From: Fimenecus sp964557975
Lineage (GTDB): Bacteria > Bacillota > Clostridia > Oscillospirales > Acutalibacteraceae
Length of the DNA: 64,000 nucleotides
Assembly: GCA_964557975.1 (NCBI GenBank)
Contig: CAZLCG010000004.1
Location: 1-64,000 of the forward strand
Reading direction: 5' to 3'
Shown here piece by piece: positions 24,758 through 32,952 of this stretch; position 1 is the stretch's first letter, and each line of letters begins with the position of its first letter. A program made the translations under genes and the position numbers. Below the pieces are notes generated by a model. That model worked only from the letters and a program-made list of their open reading frames with translations. It ran no database searches and had not been told where the DNA came from.

Positions 24758-24797
24758 AACACCTATGAAGTCTCGGGGACTTCTTAGGTGTTGTTTT
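24758..24797 (+). terminator. Strong intrinsic terminator / attenuator
   Basis: AACACCTA-T-GAAGTC pairs with GACTTC-T-TAGGTGTT around a 5-base loop and is followed by GTTTT. It may end the flavoenzyme operon. Because a consensus promoter lies just upstream, it would also end or attenuate a short transcript that leads into the HTH gene. Confidence 0.85.
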
Positions 24798-24824
24798 AAT
24801 TTTACCCGTTTTTAAGGAGGAAAA

Positions 24825-25244
24825 ATGTATCGGGAAGAACTAATTGAGCTTGACGAGAATGAATATCTGTTTTTGTCCGAAAAATTTGATGTTATGACCG
24901 CAAGCGATACAAAGCAGCTGCCGAGGTATATTGTTTCCGGCAGAAAAAGCAATTTAAGACGGCTTGTACGAATTGCTGTGGAAAACGAGCTTGACGAAAC
25001 GGCGCAAAGCTATCTTAGGGATAAATTTTTCGGAGAGCTTACCGTTGCGGACATAGCGAAAAAGTACTCGGTCAGCCGTCAAGCGGTTTACCGTGTGCTG
25101 GGGAGGGCGCAGAAAAGGCTTTTTGATGTGTTGAAATATGCATATTACTGCGGTTTTTCATTGCTCGAGCCTCCGAAGAATTTTGAGGAAATTATAACTC
25201 GGGCAGATTTGTCCGACGCCTTTGGGGCAGAGGACATTCAGTGA
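24825..25244 (+). CDS. Sigma-70 region 4-like HTH protein
   Basis: 139 residues with a clear C-terminal helix-turn-helix: ELTVADIAKKYSVSRQAVYR (about residues 66-85) followed by VLGRAQKRLFDVLKYAYY. This resembles sigma factor region 4 or phage late regulators. No region 2 is present, so it is not a complete sigma factor. AAGGAGG precedes the ATG. It lies at the edge of the phage-derived island, so it may have been its regulator. The exact family is not recognised. Confidence 0.6.
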   Translation: MYREELIELDENEYLFLSEKFDVMTASDTKQLPRYIVSGRKSNLRRLVRIAVENELDETAQSYLRDKFFGELTVADIAKKYSVSRQAVYRVLGRAQKRLFDVLKYAYYCGFSLLEPPKNFEEIITRADLSDAFGAEDIQ

Positions 25245-25336
25245 TTTAAGGACTTCTCTTTAACAGCGCGAAACGCCGAAACGGGGAGACTTAATGATTT
25301 TGTATTTCTAATTAAAAACAGAGTTGGAGGACTTTT

Positions 25337-26683
25337 ATGAAAACAATAACAATTAACATAGCGCCTGACGCTGAGCAGGAGGAGATATTCAATTCAGGCG
25401 TAATGTATGAGCATAACGCCGTAACGCTTTGCTTTGCGGTTGACAGCTCATATATAAGCGATGATTATAAATATTATATCGATTTTACGACGGCGTCGGG
25501 GGTGTTACGGACGGAATACCTGACGCCTGACGGAAATAACACCGTTTCCTTTCCCTTGCCTGCAAACATAACAAGTCAGATGGCTGTGCTTTGCTGTTTT
25601 AATATAGTAAAAATCGATTCTCAAACATATGATACGGTTGAGGTGATAAAGCCTAAAAGGGTGATGCTTAATTTTTCTACCGTTGCAGGGGCTGATAAGG
25701 AGCTTTTGGAGCAGTATGATTTTTCTGTTAACTCTATGCTTGAAGCAATTAAAAACGGCGACTTTAAAGGCGATAAGGGTGATAAAGGAGATAAGGGCGA
25801 CAAAGGCGACAAAGGCGACAAGGGCGACAAGGGCGAGGACGGCGTAACGGTCGACACCGAGCTTACGGACACTTCGGAAAATCCCGTTACAGCCTCGGCA
25901 ATTAAATCATATGTTGACGGCAAAAAAATCAGTCAGATTATCGACTGCCCCGCGTTTACCAATCAGCCGACGATCGCCGAAGCGGAATTAAACTCGGAGT
26001 TCGTGCAGTGGAACGTCAATTATTATTACGTTCACATCGTTGACAGCGAAGCGGGAACGTTTCAGCTTATGAAGACGTATAGCAACACCTCGACCTGCAT
26101 AGACCAGACCTTTACCCTCTCGGGGCTTGACACGGGCAATTCGGGTACATTGGAGGAAAACTTCAAGGTCGATTTTCTCACCGTAGGCGACGGCTGGCAG
26201 ATGAGAAGCGCGGGAGTATCAAAAGTTGTTTTTTCACAGGTTAATTCAAATTATATCAATCTTACATTTAACGGCTTTTCAGATGTGGGCGGATATTTTC
26301 ACATTTTGACAATCACAGGGGTAAACGATGAAAATTACTGCTATGCAACAAATATCATGCCCACCATATACACAGGTACGTCGGGCTGGATTTTCGGTGC
26401 AACAAATTACAGAAAAAACATTATTGTATCGTGTAACATTGATATTGCTATGCAGTCAAGATATATAGACCTCCAAGGGCATTTTTTTAACAAAAAAACT
26501 GTCGATGGCAACAGAACCGCGAACAATTCCACCAATTACACCGCGCAGAATCTCAAGGGTATACTTTATAAAAACGATATGGGCGAGCTTCCCATTAACG
26601 CTATAAAAGAATTTGCGCTTGCAGCCGACGGCTGGTTTTTGAACGGTACGGAAATTACCGTAATCGGGAAGGAGAGATTTTAA
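25337..26683 (+). CDS. Phage tail/baseplate-type protein (BppU-like) with collagen repeats
   Basis: 448 residues. The N-terminal 140 residues resemble the BppU/baseplate upper protein N-domain of phages of Gram-positive bacteria (KTITINIAPDAEQEE; LEQYDFSVNSMLEAIKNGDF). A collagen-like run of eight G-x-y triplets (about residues 145-169) follows, then the ENPVTASAIKSYVDGK spacer common in tail fibres and a beta-rich C-terminal domain of about 250 residues, probably a receptor-binding head. GGAGG precedes the ATG. It is the first gene of a tail-tip/lysis cassette. Confidence 0.75.
   Translation: MKTITINIAPDAEQEEIFNSGVMYEHNAVTLCFAVDSSYISDDYKYYIDFTTASGVLRTEYLTPDGNNTVSFPLPANITSQMAVLCCFNIVKIDSQTYDTVEVIKPKRVMLNFSTVAGADKELLEQYDFSVNSMLEAIKNGDFKGDKGDKGDKGDKGDKGDKGDKGEDGVTVDTELTDTSENPVTASAIKSYVDGKKISQIIDCPAFTNQPTIAEAELNSEFVQWNVNYYYVHIVDSEAGTFQLMKTYSNTSTCIDQTFTLSGLDTGNSGTLEENFKVDFLTVGDGWQMRSAGVSKVVFSQVNSNYINLTFNGFSDVGGYFHILTITGVNDENYCYATNIMPTIYTGTSGWIFGATNYRKNIIVSCNIDIAMQSRYIDLQGHFFNKKTVDGNRTANNSTNYTAQNLKGILYKNDMGELPINAIKEFALAADGWFLNGTEITVIGKERF
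25769..25843 (+). repeat. Collagen-like GDK triplet repeat
   Basis: A 9-base unit of the type GGCGAYAAR is repeated seven times, followed by a GED variant. It encodes a Gly-Asp-Lys repeat inside the tail protein. The synonymous bases vary between early units and are nearly uniform in later ones, as expected for recent unit duplication. Confidence 0.9.
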
Positions 26684-26796
26684 TGCGATTAAAAGCTGAT
26701 AAGCAAACCGCCGCGAAAGATCCGATAATATCAACAGGAAATAAAACGGGATGTTTGCAATATAATGAAGTAAAAGGTGATAATATTGACTTCTGA
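26683..26796 (+). CDS. 37-residue ORF in the phage island
   Basis: A short ORF whose ATG overlaps the stop of the tail protein (TAATG), with GGAGAG upstream. It encodes a polar peptide beginning MRLKADKQTAAKDPI. It occupies the position of small XkdX-like genes in other tail/lysis cassettes, but the sequence is not recognisably XkdX. It overlaps the start of the next gene. Confidence 0.35.
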   Translation: MRLKADKQTAAKDPIISTGNKTGCLQYNEVKGDNIDF

Positions 26797-27010
26797 AGAA
26801 ATAATTGCGATATTATCTTTTCTCGGTACTATGTGCGGTACTTTGGGAGGTATTCTCACGAGCGCAAAGCTGACTAATTTCAGAATAGCTCAGCTTGAAA
26901 AGAAGGTAGATAAGCATAACGGCTTTGCAGAGAGAATACCGCTTATTGAAGAAAGGGTAAAAGCCCACGAAAACAGGCTTAATAATATAGAAGGGGTTGA
27001 ATATATATGA
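26786..27010 (+). CDS. Small membrane coiled-coil protein of the lysis cassette
   Basis: 74 residues. An N-terminal transmembrane helix (IIAILSFLGTMCGTLGGIL) is followed by an amphipathic coiled-coil (RIAQLEKKVDKHNGFAERIP). This is the layout of XhlA-like haemolysin/holin-accessory proteins that sit next to endolysin and holin in PBSX-type cassettes. I prefer the TTG at 26786, after AGGTGA, to the GTG at 26777. It overlaps the endolysin by four bases (ATGA). Confidence 0.6.
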   Translation: MTSEEIIAILSFLGTMCGTLGGILTSAKLTNFRIAQLEKKVDKHNGFAERIPLIEERVKAHENRLNNIEGVEYI

Positions 27011-27876
27011 CAAAAGGAATTGATGTAAGCCGTCATCAGGGCAGTATTGACTGGACAAAGGTAAAGGGCGCGGGCGTGGAGTTTGCAATGCTGCGCGCGG
27101 GCTACGGAAAATACGACAGCCAGAAGGACGAAACCTTTGAACAAAATTATGCTTCGGCAAAAAGCGCGGGCATACCCGTGGGCGCGTATCACTACAGCTA
27201 CGCCCAAACCGTCGAGGATGCAAAAACGGAGGCAGAGGTGTTCTTGAATTGGATCAAGGGCAAGAGATTTGAATATCCCGTGGCGTTTGATGTTGAGGAA
27301 AAGGCGCAGTCCGATAAGGGCAGACAGTTTGTATCGGACGTAATAAGGACATTTTGCGAGACTGTTGAAAACGCGGGATATTATGTGTGCATTTACTCAA
27401 ATAAGAATTGGTTTGAAAACTATATAGACGACGACTGTAAGAAAAAATACGACGCTTGGGTAGCGCAGTGGGCGGACTCTAACACCTACACGGGAAATTA
27501 CGGTATGTGGCAGTATTCCTCGCAGGGTTCGGTGGACGGTATTTCAGGCAGGACGGATTTGGACGAGGCGTACAAAGACTATCCGGAGATTATGCGCTCT
27601 AAAGGGCTTAATGGGTTTTCGGCAGAGGGGCAGGCTAATCCCTCGGGCGGTAATGCGGCGTTTACTCCCCGTATGACGGTAGCGCTCGATAACACACCGC
27701 TTTACGTTTCGGCTACGGCAAAGACGCCCGCCGCAAGGAAATCGGGGACTTATTATATCTATGACGGAAAAGAAATTAACGGCAGATACCGTATCACCTC
27801 CTCGCCGCAGAAGGCTCTTAAAACGCCGATAGGGGAAAATGTTACGGGCTTTGTGAATAAAAACGATATAATCTGA
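27007..27876 (+). CDS. GH25 lysozyme (phage-type endolysin)
   Basis: A 289-residue muramidase without a signal peptide. The GH25 barrel spans residues 1-195: GIDVSRHQG at the start, catalytic-site AFDVEEK (Asp95, Glu97), and the closing TDLDEAYKDYP. A linker rich in Gly/Ala leads to a C-terminal SH3-like wall-binding segment (SGTYYIYDGKEINGRYRI). It cleaves the MurNAc-GlcNAc bond of peptidoglycan. Absence of a signal peptide plus the holin next door fits holin-dependent export. Confidence 0.92.
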   Translation: MTKGIDVSRHQGSIDWTKVKGAGVEFAMLRAGYGKYDSQKDETFEQNYASAKSAGIPVGAYHYSYAQTVEDAKTEAEVFLNWIKGKRFEYPVAFDVEEKAQSDKGRQFVSDVIRTFCETVENAGYYVCIYSNKNWFENYIDDDCKKKYDAWVAQWADSNTYTGNYGMWQYSSQGSVDGISGRTDLDEAYKDYPEIMRSKGLNGFSAEGQANPSGGNAAFTPRMTVALDNTPLYVSATAKTPAARKSGTYYIYDGKEINGRYRITSSPQKALKTPIGENVTGFVNKNDII

Positions 27877-27932
27877 GCGCGGACGTCCCTCGCCTCTAAG
27901 GCGGCGGATTCCGACTGAAAAAGGAGCAAAGT

Positions 27933-28181
27933 ATGGAAATATTAAACTATATTATGGATAACGCCTTGGTACTCGTTCCGGTGCTTTATATAATAGGAAT
28001 GATTATCAAGCACACCGAAAAAATACCCGACAAGTATATTCCGCTTATTTTACTGCTTTTCGGAATAGCGGGCGCGCTTGCAATAAGGGGCTTGAGCGCG
28101 GATTCGGTCGTTCAGGGAGTGCTTGTAACAGGGGTTGCGGTTTACGGCAATCAGGTTGTAAAGCAGCTGAGTGAAAAATAA
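27933..28181 (+). CDS. Phage holin (holin_5_2-like)
   Basis: 82 residues with two or three hydrophobic helices: NALVLVPVLYIIGMIIK, then IPLILLLFGIAGALAI and a VVQGVLVTGVAVYGNQVVKQ tail. The pattern and size are those of small Bacillus/Clostridium phage holins. It would form the membrane lesion that releases the GH25 endolysin encoded 57 bases upstream. AAGGAGC precedes the ATG. Confidence 0.85.
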   Translation: MEILNYIMDNALVLVPVLYIIGMIIKHTEKIPDKYIPLILLLFGIAGALAIRGLSADSVVQGVLVTGVAVYGNQVVKQLSEK

Positions 28182-28187
28182 TTGACT

Positions 28188-28228
28188 GCAGGCGGTCTTT
28201 CGTAAGATAGGCCGCCTGCTAATATTTA
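28188..28228 (+). terminator. Hairpin after the holin gene
   Basis: GCAGGCGG pairs perfectly with CCGCCTGC (28212-28219), with inner CTT/AAG pairs, followed by TAATATTT. The U-run is weak. It separates the phage island from the polysaccharide promoter. Confidence 0.65.
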
Positions 28229-28264
28229 CTTTAAGGGGCAATATTACTTTTTAATGCGGTTGTG

Positions 28265-28293
28265 TTGACTTTTATCAGATAAAAATATATAAT
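28265..28293 (+). promoter_or_regulatory. Main promoter of the polysaccharide locus
   Basis: TTGACT (28265-28270), 17 bases, TATAAT (28288-28293): nearly perfect sigma-A consensus. The short leader leads to the GTG at 28336. All following genes to 59034 are on the same strand with short gaps. Confidence 0.85.
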
Positions 28294-28335
28294 TAAACAC
28301 AATGAGTTACTATGCGAAAGAGAGCTGAAAGGTAA

Positions 28336-29019
28336 GTGGAAGAAACGGAAATTCTCCGATATGAAGCCCTTGACGAAAGCAAAATAACCGCTTACAAGGG
28401 TATTTACAACAAATACATAAAGCGTGCTTTGGATTTCATTTTTGCGCTTATCTTTTTTATTATTCTTATTCCTTTTTATTTAATCATTTCTGTTGCCGTT
28501 ATAATTGATTCGGGGCTTCCCGTTCTTTACAGGGCTGAACGCGGCGGCTACAAGGGGAAGAATTTTAAAATTTGCAAATTCCGCTCAATGGTAAATAATG
28601 CGGACAAAATCGGCGGCTGTACTACGGCGCTTAACGACCCGAGGATAACGCGCATAGGCTCTGTTTTGAGAAAAACCAAGCTCGACGAAACTCCGCAGCT
28701 TATCAATATTTTAAAAGGCGAAATGAGCTTTGTGGGTCCGCGTCCCGAAATAGTAAAATATGTTGAAGCGTTCGAGGGCAATGAAAAGCTTATCTTGCAG
28801 GTAAGACCCGGCATTACCGATTACAGCTCTGTTAAATTTATAAATCTTGATGAGATTGTCGGCGCTGAAAATGCAGACGAGGTTTTTGAAGCCAAGGTGC
28901 TCAAGCAGAAAAACAACCTGAGAATAAAATATGTCAGCGAGATTTCATTCGTAACCGATTTAAAAATTTTCTTTTTAACTGTTTGGAACGTTATTAAAAA
29001 AATACTCAAAATAAAATAA
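28336..29019 (+). CDS. Initiating phosphoglycosyl transferase (PglC/WcaJ family)
   Basis: 227 residues of the monotopic sugar transferase family, which moves a sugar phosphate from a UDP-sugar to undecaprenyl phosphate and so begins each repeat unit. A membrane helix (residues 28-55) precedes the catalytic domain: FKICKFRSMVNNADK, TKLDETPQLINILKGEMSFV, GPRPEIVKY and VRPGITDYSS. The length matches a core enzyme without the extra WcaJ membrane domain. GTG start after AAAGG. First gene of the locus. Confidence 0.93.
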   Translation: MEETEILRYEALDESKITAYKGIYNKYIKRALDFIFALIFFIILIPFYLIISVAVIIDSGLPVLYRAERGGYKGKNFKICKFRSMVNNADKIGGCTTALNDPRITRIGSVLRKTKLDETPQLINILKGEMSFVGPRPEIVKYVEAFEGNEKLILQVRPGITDYSSVKFINLDEIVGAENADEVFEAKVLKQKNNLRIKYVSEISFVTDLKIFFLTVWNVIKKILKIK

Positions 29020-29031
29020 GAGGGGAAAATT

Positions 29032-29973
29032 TTGGAGTACATAAATCTTAAAAATTCCGATTTAAAGGTTTCGCGGCTCTGTATGGGCGGCTGTCCCATG
29101 GGCGGCTACGGCTGGGGGAACGTTCGGGAAAACGAGCTTATCGAAGCGGTGAATACAGCTATTGATAACGGCGTTAATTTCTTTGACACGGCTGAAACAT
29201 ACGGCCTCGGGCAGTCTGAAATTACACTCGGCAAGGCGCTCGGAAAAAGAAGAAGGTCGGTTGTTATCTGCGACAAATTCGGCGTTCACGCAAAAAAAGG
29301 CGAACCGACTTTTTACGATAACAGCCGCGAGTACATCATTTCGGCGTGCGAGGGTTCTTTGAAAAGGCTCGGGACGGATTATATCGACATATATACAATT
29401 CATTACCGTGACGGAAAAACCTCTCTTGCCGAGGTGTGCGATACTCTTGAGGAGCTTAAAAAGCAGGGCAAGATAAGATATTTCGGGCTGTCAAACATAA
29501 GCGACGGGGATAAGAGAGAGCTTGCGGGGCTTCGGGGCAAATTTGCTGCTTTTCAGGACGAGTACAGTCTTGCCTGCCGAAAAAATGAAAACGATATGTT
29601 TGATTTGGCGGAAAATTACGCCCTTACCCCTATGACATGGGGCAGTCTCGGTCAGGGAATACTGACGGGCAAGTATAATCTTGATAATGTGAATTTCGGT
29701 TCGGACGACAGACGTTCAAGAGATATTTATGTTAATTTCCACGGCGAAAAGCTTAAAAAGAATTTGGAAATTGTTGAACTGATGAGGGAGATTGCCGCGG
29801 AACATTCAAAGAGCGTTTCATCTGTTGCAATAAGATTTATTCTCGATTATATACCCGAATCAGTAGTGCTTGCGGGTATAAAAAGACCCGCTCAGCTTCT
29901 TTCAAATATAGAAGCCTTTGATTGGAAATTGTCAGAAAAGCAAATTGAGGAGCTAAAGAAAATATCGGAATAA
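29032..29973 (+). CDS. Aldo/keto reductase
   Basis: A 313-residue NAD(P)H-dependent reductase. GVNFFDTAETYG carries the Asp/Tyr pair; CDKFGVH and DIYTIHYRD give the Lys and His of the tetrad. The TTG start follows AGGGGA. Aldo/keto reductases in sugar clusters can reduce keto-sugar intermediates; lying with the split transketolase two genes downstream, it may act on that product. This is inference. Confidence 0.88.
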   Translation: MEYINLKNSDLKVSRLCMGGCPMGGYGWGNVRENELIEAVNTAIDNGVNFFDTAETYGLGQSEITLGKALGKRRRSVVICDKFGVHAKKGEPTFYDNSREYIISACEGSLKRLGTDYIDIYTIHYRDGKTSLAEVCDTLEELKKQGKIRYFGLSNISDGDKRELAGLRGKFAAFQDEYSLACRKNENDMFDLAENYALTPMTWGSLGQGILTGKYNLDNVNFGSDDRRSRDIYVNFHGEKLKKNLEIVELMREIAAEHSKSVSSVAIRFILDYIPESVVLAGIKRPAQLLSNIEAFDWKLSEKQIEELKKISE

Positions 29974-29984
29974 GAGAGTTGTGT

Positions 29985-31049
29985 ATGATTACCGAAGGAA
30001 AGATTGTAAAAAAAGATACTCTTCATTTTATAAATATCTCATATGTTATAGGTACTGTGCTTGTTGTGTTCGGGCATTCATTTCCGACAGAAATGGAAAT
30101 GATATCTCCTTTAATGTATGAATTAAGAGGCTTCTTATATGAATTTCATATGCCTTTATTCTTCTTTATTTCAGGCTTTTTAATGCAATATACAGAAACC
30201 GTTTCAAAAAAAGGCTTCGGTAAATATATTAAAGACAGAGCGGTTCAGCTTATAATCCCTTATTTGTTTTTAACGTTGCTGTTTTATTTGCCGAAGAATT
30301 ATCTTATGGGCGATGAAATCAGCCTGAACGCATTTGTTAATAACCTTATTAGTCCGAGATACAACATTTTGGGGCATTTATGGTATCTGCCTGTCTTGTT
30401 CTTAATCAGTGTAATTTTCAGCGTATTAAGCTTTATTCGCTTAAAGCCGGGTTCATTCTCAAAGAAAGCGTTAACAGCAACTAAAATAATAATTGCTGTT
30501 ATTACTTTAGCTTTAACTCTTTCGGAAATCCGGCTTGACCTGTTTGGAATTTCCGACATTTTCAAGTTTTCAATTTATTTCTATTTCGGTATTTTGCTTG
30601 TTAAGCCTATAATTGAGAATAAAAACAAATTTAAGAAACCTTATTTTTTAGTCACGGAAGTTGTTCTCAGCGTTTTGTTTTATTGCTTAAGAAGAACCGT
30701 ATTTATTGATAATATATTTCTTTACAGGGCATTAACAGTTGTAACTGCGTTTTTAATGATTTTCTTTATATTCGGCATATCAATGGCTTTGGAATTCTCA
30801 AAGCTCGGTAAGATAGAAAAGTTAAGCGCATATTCATTTACGGTTTATCTTTACAGTTGGCCTGTTCAGACTGTTGTGCTTTATTTGGGAATCAATGTAT
30901 TAAAGCTTCCTAATTACATTGTCTGTCCGTGTATGTTTGTTTTGGGCTTGACAGTGCCGATGGTTATTTCATTGGTTTATTCAAAGATAAAGTTTATAAA
31001 TAATAAGTTGTTTGATATTTTTTTAGGAATAAAGGTGAAGATAAAATGA
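29985..31049 (+). CDS. Membrane acyltransferase family 3 (O-acetyltransferase)
   Basis: 354 residues, about ten transmembrane helices, opening with INISYVIGTVLVVFGHSFP and the FEFHMPLFFFISGFLM block, with the conserved catalytic-type His of the family. Such proteins acetylate or succinylate sugars of surface polymers. The ATG at 29985 is six bases from GAGAG. The gene looks more AT-rich than its neighbours. It overlaps the transketolase gene by four bases. Confidence 0.87.
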   Translation: MITEGKIVKKDTLHFINISYVIGTVLVVFGHSFPTEMEMISPLMYELRGFLYEFHMPLFFFISGFLMQYTETVSKKGFGKYIKDRAVQLIIPYLFLTLLFYLPKNYLMGDEISLNAFVNNLISPRYNILGHLWYLPVLFLISVIFSVLSFIRLKPGSFSKKALTATKIIIAVITLALTLSEIRLDLFGISDIFKFSIYFYFGILLVKPIIENKNKFKKPYFLVTEVVLSVLFYCLRRTVFIDNIFLYRALTVVTAFLMIFFIFGISMALEFSKLGKIEKLSAYSFTVYLYSWPVQTVVLYLGINVLKLPNYIVCPCMFVLGLTVPMVISLVYSKIKFINNKLFDIFLGIKVKIK

Positions 31050-32029
31050 CCAGCGAACAGTTGGCATGGAAAATCAGGCGCCATGGCATTGAAATGACGC
31101 ACCTGTCGGGGGGCAGCCATATCGGCGCAATACTCTCGGTGGCGGATATAATTGCCGTTTTATATACGGACGTAATGAAATTTAATCCGAAAGAGCCCGA
31201 ATGGGACGGGCGCGATCGGTTTATTTTGAGCAAAGGACATGCCGGAGCGGCGATTTACGCCGCTTTGGCGGAAAACGGATTTTTCCCCGTTGAAGAGCTT
31301 AAGACCCATTATCAGAACGGAAGCAGGCTTTCGGGGCATGTTTCCCATCACCTGCCGGGCGTTGATTTGTCAACAGGCTCGCTCGGTCATGGGCTTTCTG
31401 TCGGCGTGGGTATGGCTTACGCGATTAAAAAGAATAATAAAGATAATTTCGTTTATGTCGTTATGGGCGACGGCGAGTGCAACGAAGGCTCAGTATGGGA
31501 GGCGGCTCAGTTCGCAAATCACAATAAGCTAAATAATTTAGTCGCGGTCATTGATTACAACCATATGCAGTCAATGGATTTTTGCGACAATACGCTCGAG
31601 GTCGTTGATATGAGCGGCAAGTGGCGCGCTTTCGGCTGGAATGTTATTGAAATTAACGGCAACGACCAAAGCGAGCTTAAAGATGCGTTTAAAAAGGCGA
31701 AGCTGTCAGCCGACAAGCCCACGGTTATAGTTGCAAACACGGTTAAGGGCTTCGGCGTGAGTTTTATGGAAAACGATATACTCTGGCATTACAGGTTTCC
31801 TCATAACGGTTGGGAATATGACTGCGCGGTAAACGAGCTTCACGAAAAAATGCCCGAGGGCGTTACCGACATATATACTCCTAACGGAGTGGAAAATCCC
31901 GTTCTTCCGGACGAAAACGCCGATATTTTTAACGACCACACCACCACGTTTTCGTGGAAGCCCGTATTTCCGAAAAGGGAGAGGGTTTCCGTTAATTTAA
32001 GGGAATCGGCTCACGGAGGTAACAAATAA
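31046..32029 (+). CDS. Transketolase, N-terminal subunit
   Basis: 327 residues corresponding to the N-terminal half of transketolase. The thiamine-diphosphate motif is MGDGECNEGSVWEAAQFANH and continues to YNHMQ; HLSGGSHIGA and SKGHAGAAIYAAL are also conserved. The split form needs the following gene as partner. Transketolase moves two-carbon ketol units between sugars. Inside a polysaccharide locus this copy may provide a special ketose or heptose precursor rather than serve central metabolism. Confidence 0.92.
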   Translation: MTSEQLAWKIRRHGIEMTHLSGGSHIGAILSVADIIAVLYTDVMKFNPKEPEWDGRDRFILSKGHAGAAIYAALAENGFFPVEELKTHYQNGSRLSGHVSHHLPGVDLSTGSLGHGLSVGVGMAYAIKKNNKDNFVYVVMGDGECNEGSVWEAAQFANHNKLNNLVAVIDYNHMQSMDFCDNTLEVVDMSGKWRAFGWNVIEINGNDQSELKDAFKKAKLSADKPTVIVANTVKGFGVSFMENDILWHYRFPHNGWEYDCAVNELHEKMPEGVTDIYTPNGVENPVLPDENADIFNDHTTTFSWKPVFPKRERVSVNLRESAHGGNK

Positions 32030-32952
32030 TGCGTGATACTTTTGTAAGAACGCTTATTGAAGAAGCAAAAAAGAACAAAAAAATAGAATTGGTCACGGGC
32101 GATTTGGGCTTCGGTGTACTAAAGCCGTTCTTTGAACAGCTTCCCGACCAATTCACAAACGCGGGAATTGCAGAGCAGAATATGACGTCGCTTGCGGCAG
32201 GTATGGCTTTGGAGGGTAAAACGGTTTTTACATATTCCATAGGTAATTTTCCGACGCTTCGCTGCCTTGAACAGATAAGAAACGACTGCGCGTATCATGA
32301 CGCCGATGTTAAAATCGTTTGTGTGGGCGGCGGATTCGTTTACGGCTCTTTGGGAATGAGCCATCAGGCTACAGAGGATATCGCCGTTATGCGTGCATTA
32401 CCGAATGTCGTTGTTATGTGCCCCGGTGATCTGGTCGAGGCGGAGGAAGCAACCAAGGCTGTTGCCGCTTATAAAGGCACATGCTATCTGCGCTTAGGCA
32501 GGGGCGGCGAAAAAAGAATACACGACAGAATAAATAATTTTAAAATCGGCAAGGCAATTAAAATAAAGGATGGCGAAACGGTTGCAATCTTTTCAACGGG
32601 CGCAATTTTTGACGAGGTTGTCGAAGCGTGCGAAATACTTGAAAGGCAGGGCGTAAATCCGGCGGTTTGCACTTTTCCGACCGTAAAGCCTATTGACGCT
32701 GAGCTTATAAAGGAATACGCAGAAAAATTTGATTTAATCGTTACCGTTGAGGAACATAATCTTTCGGGCGGCTTCGGCAGTGCCGTTGCCGAGGTTACGG
32801 CTGAGATGAAGCATAAAAGCGCGAGGCTTATGAGAATCGCGATTAACGACCGGTACTGCGCGGAGGTCGGCAATCAGAAATATCTGCGTAAAGTCTGCGG
32901 AATAAGCGCGGAAGATATTGCAAAAAGGGTAAGTGATGCTTTAGATGAGTAA
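32029..32952 (+). CDS. Transketolase, C-terminal subunit
   Basis: 307 residues corresponding to the pyrimidine-binding and C-terminal domains of transketolase. The catalytic Glu lies in FTNAGIAEQNMTSLAAGMA; the C-terminal domain opens with GKAIKIKDGETVAIFSTG. It is coupled to the N-terminal subunit (TAATG overlap) and overlaps the next glycosyltransferase by eight bases, so it is firmly part of the polysaccharide transcript. Confidence 0.92.
   Translation: MRDTFVRTLIEEAKKNKKIELVTGDLGFGVLKPFFEQLPDQFTNAGIAEQNMTSLAAGMALEGKTVFTYSIGNFPTLRCLEQIRNDCAYHDADVKIVCVGGGFVYGSLGMSHQATEDIAVMRALPNVVVMCPGDLVEAEEATKAVAAYKGTCYLRLGRGGEKRIHDRINNFKIGKAIKIKDGETVAIFSTGAIFDEVVEACEILERQGVNPAVCTFPTVKPIDAELIKEYAEKFDLIVTVEEHNLSGGFGSAVAEVTAEMKHKSARLMRIAINDRYCAEVGNQKYLRKVCGISAEDIAKRVSDALDE

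Noticed and set aside
24758..24797. T-box or riboswitch ahead of the HTH gene
   Set aside because: The leader after the promoter is only about 65 bases, with one simple hairpin; no known aptamer features.
25769..25843. Short tandem repeats as a CRISPR or microsatellite array
   Set aside because: Nine-base units in frame without spacers encode collagen triplets.
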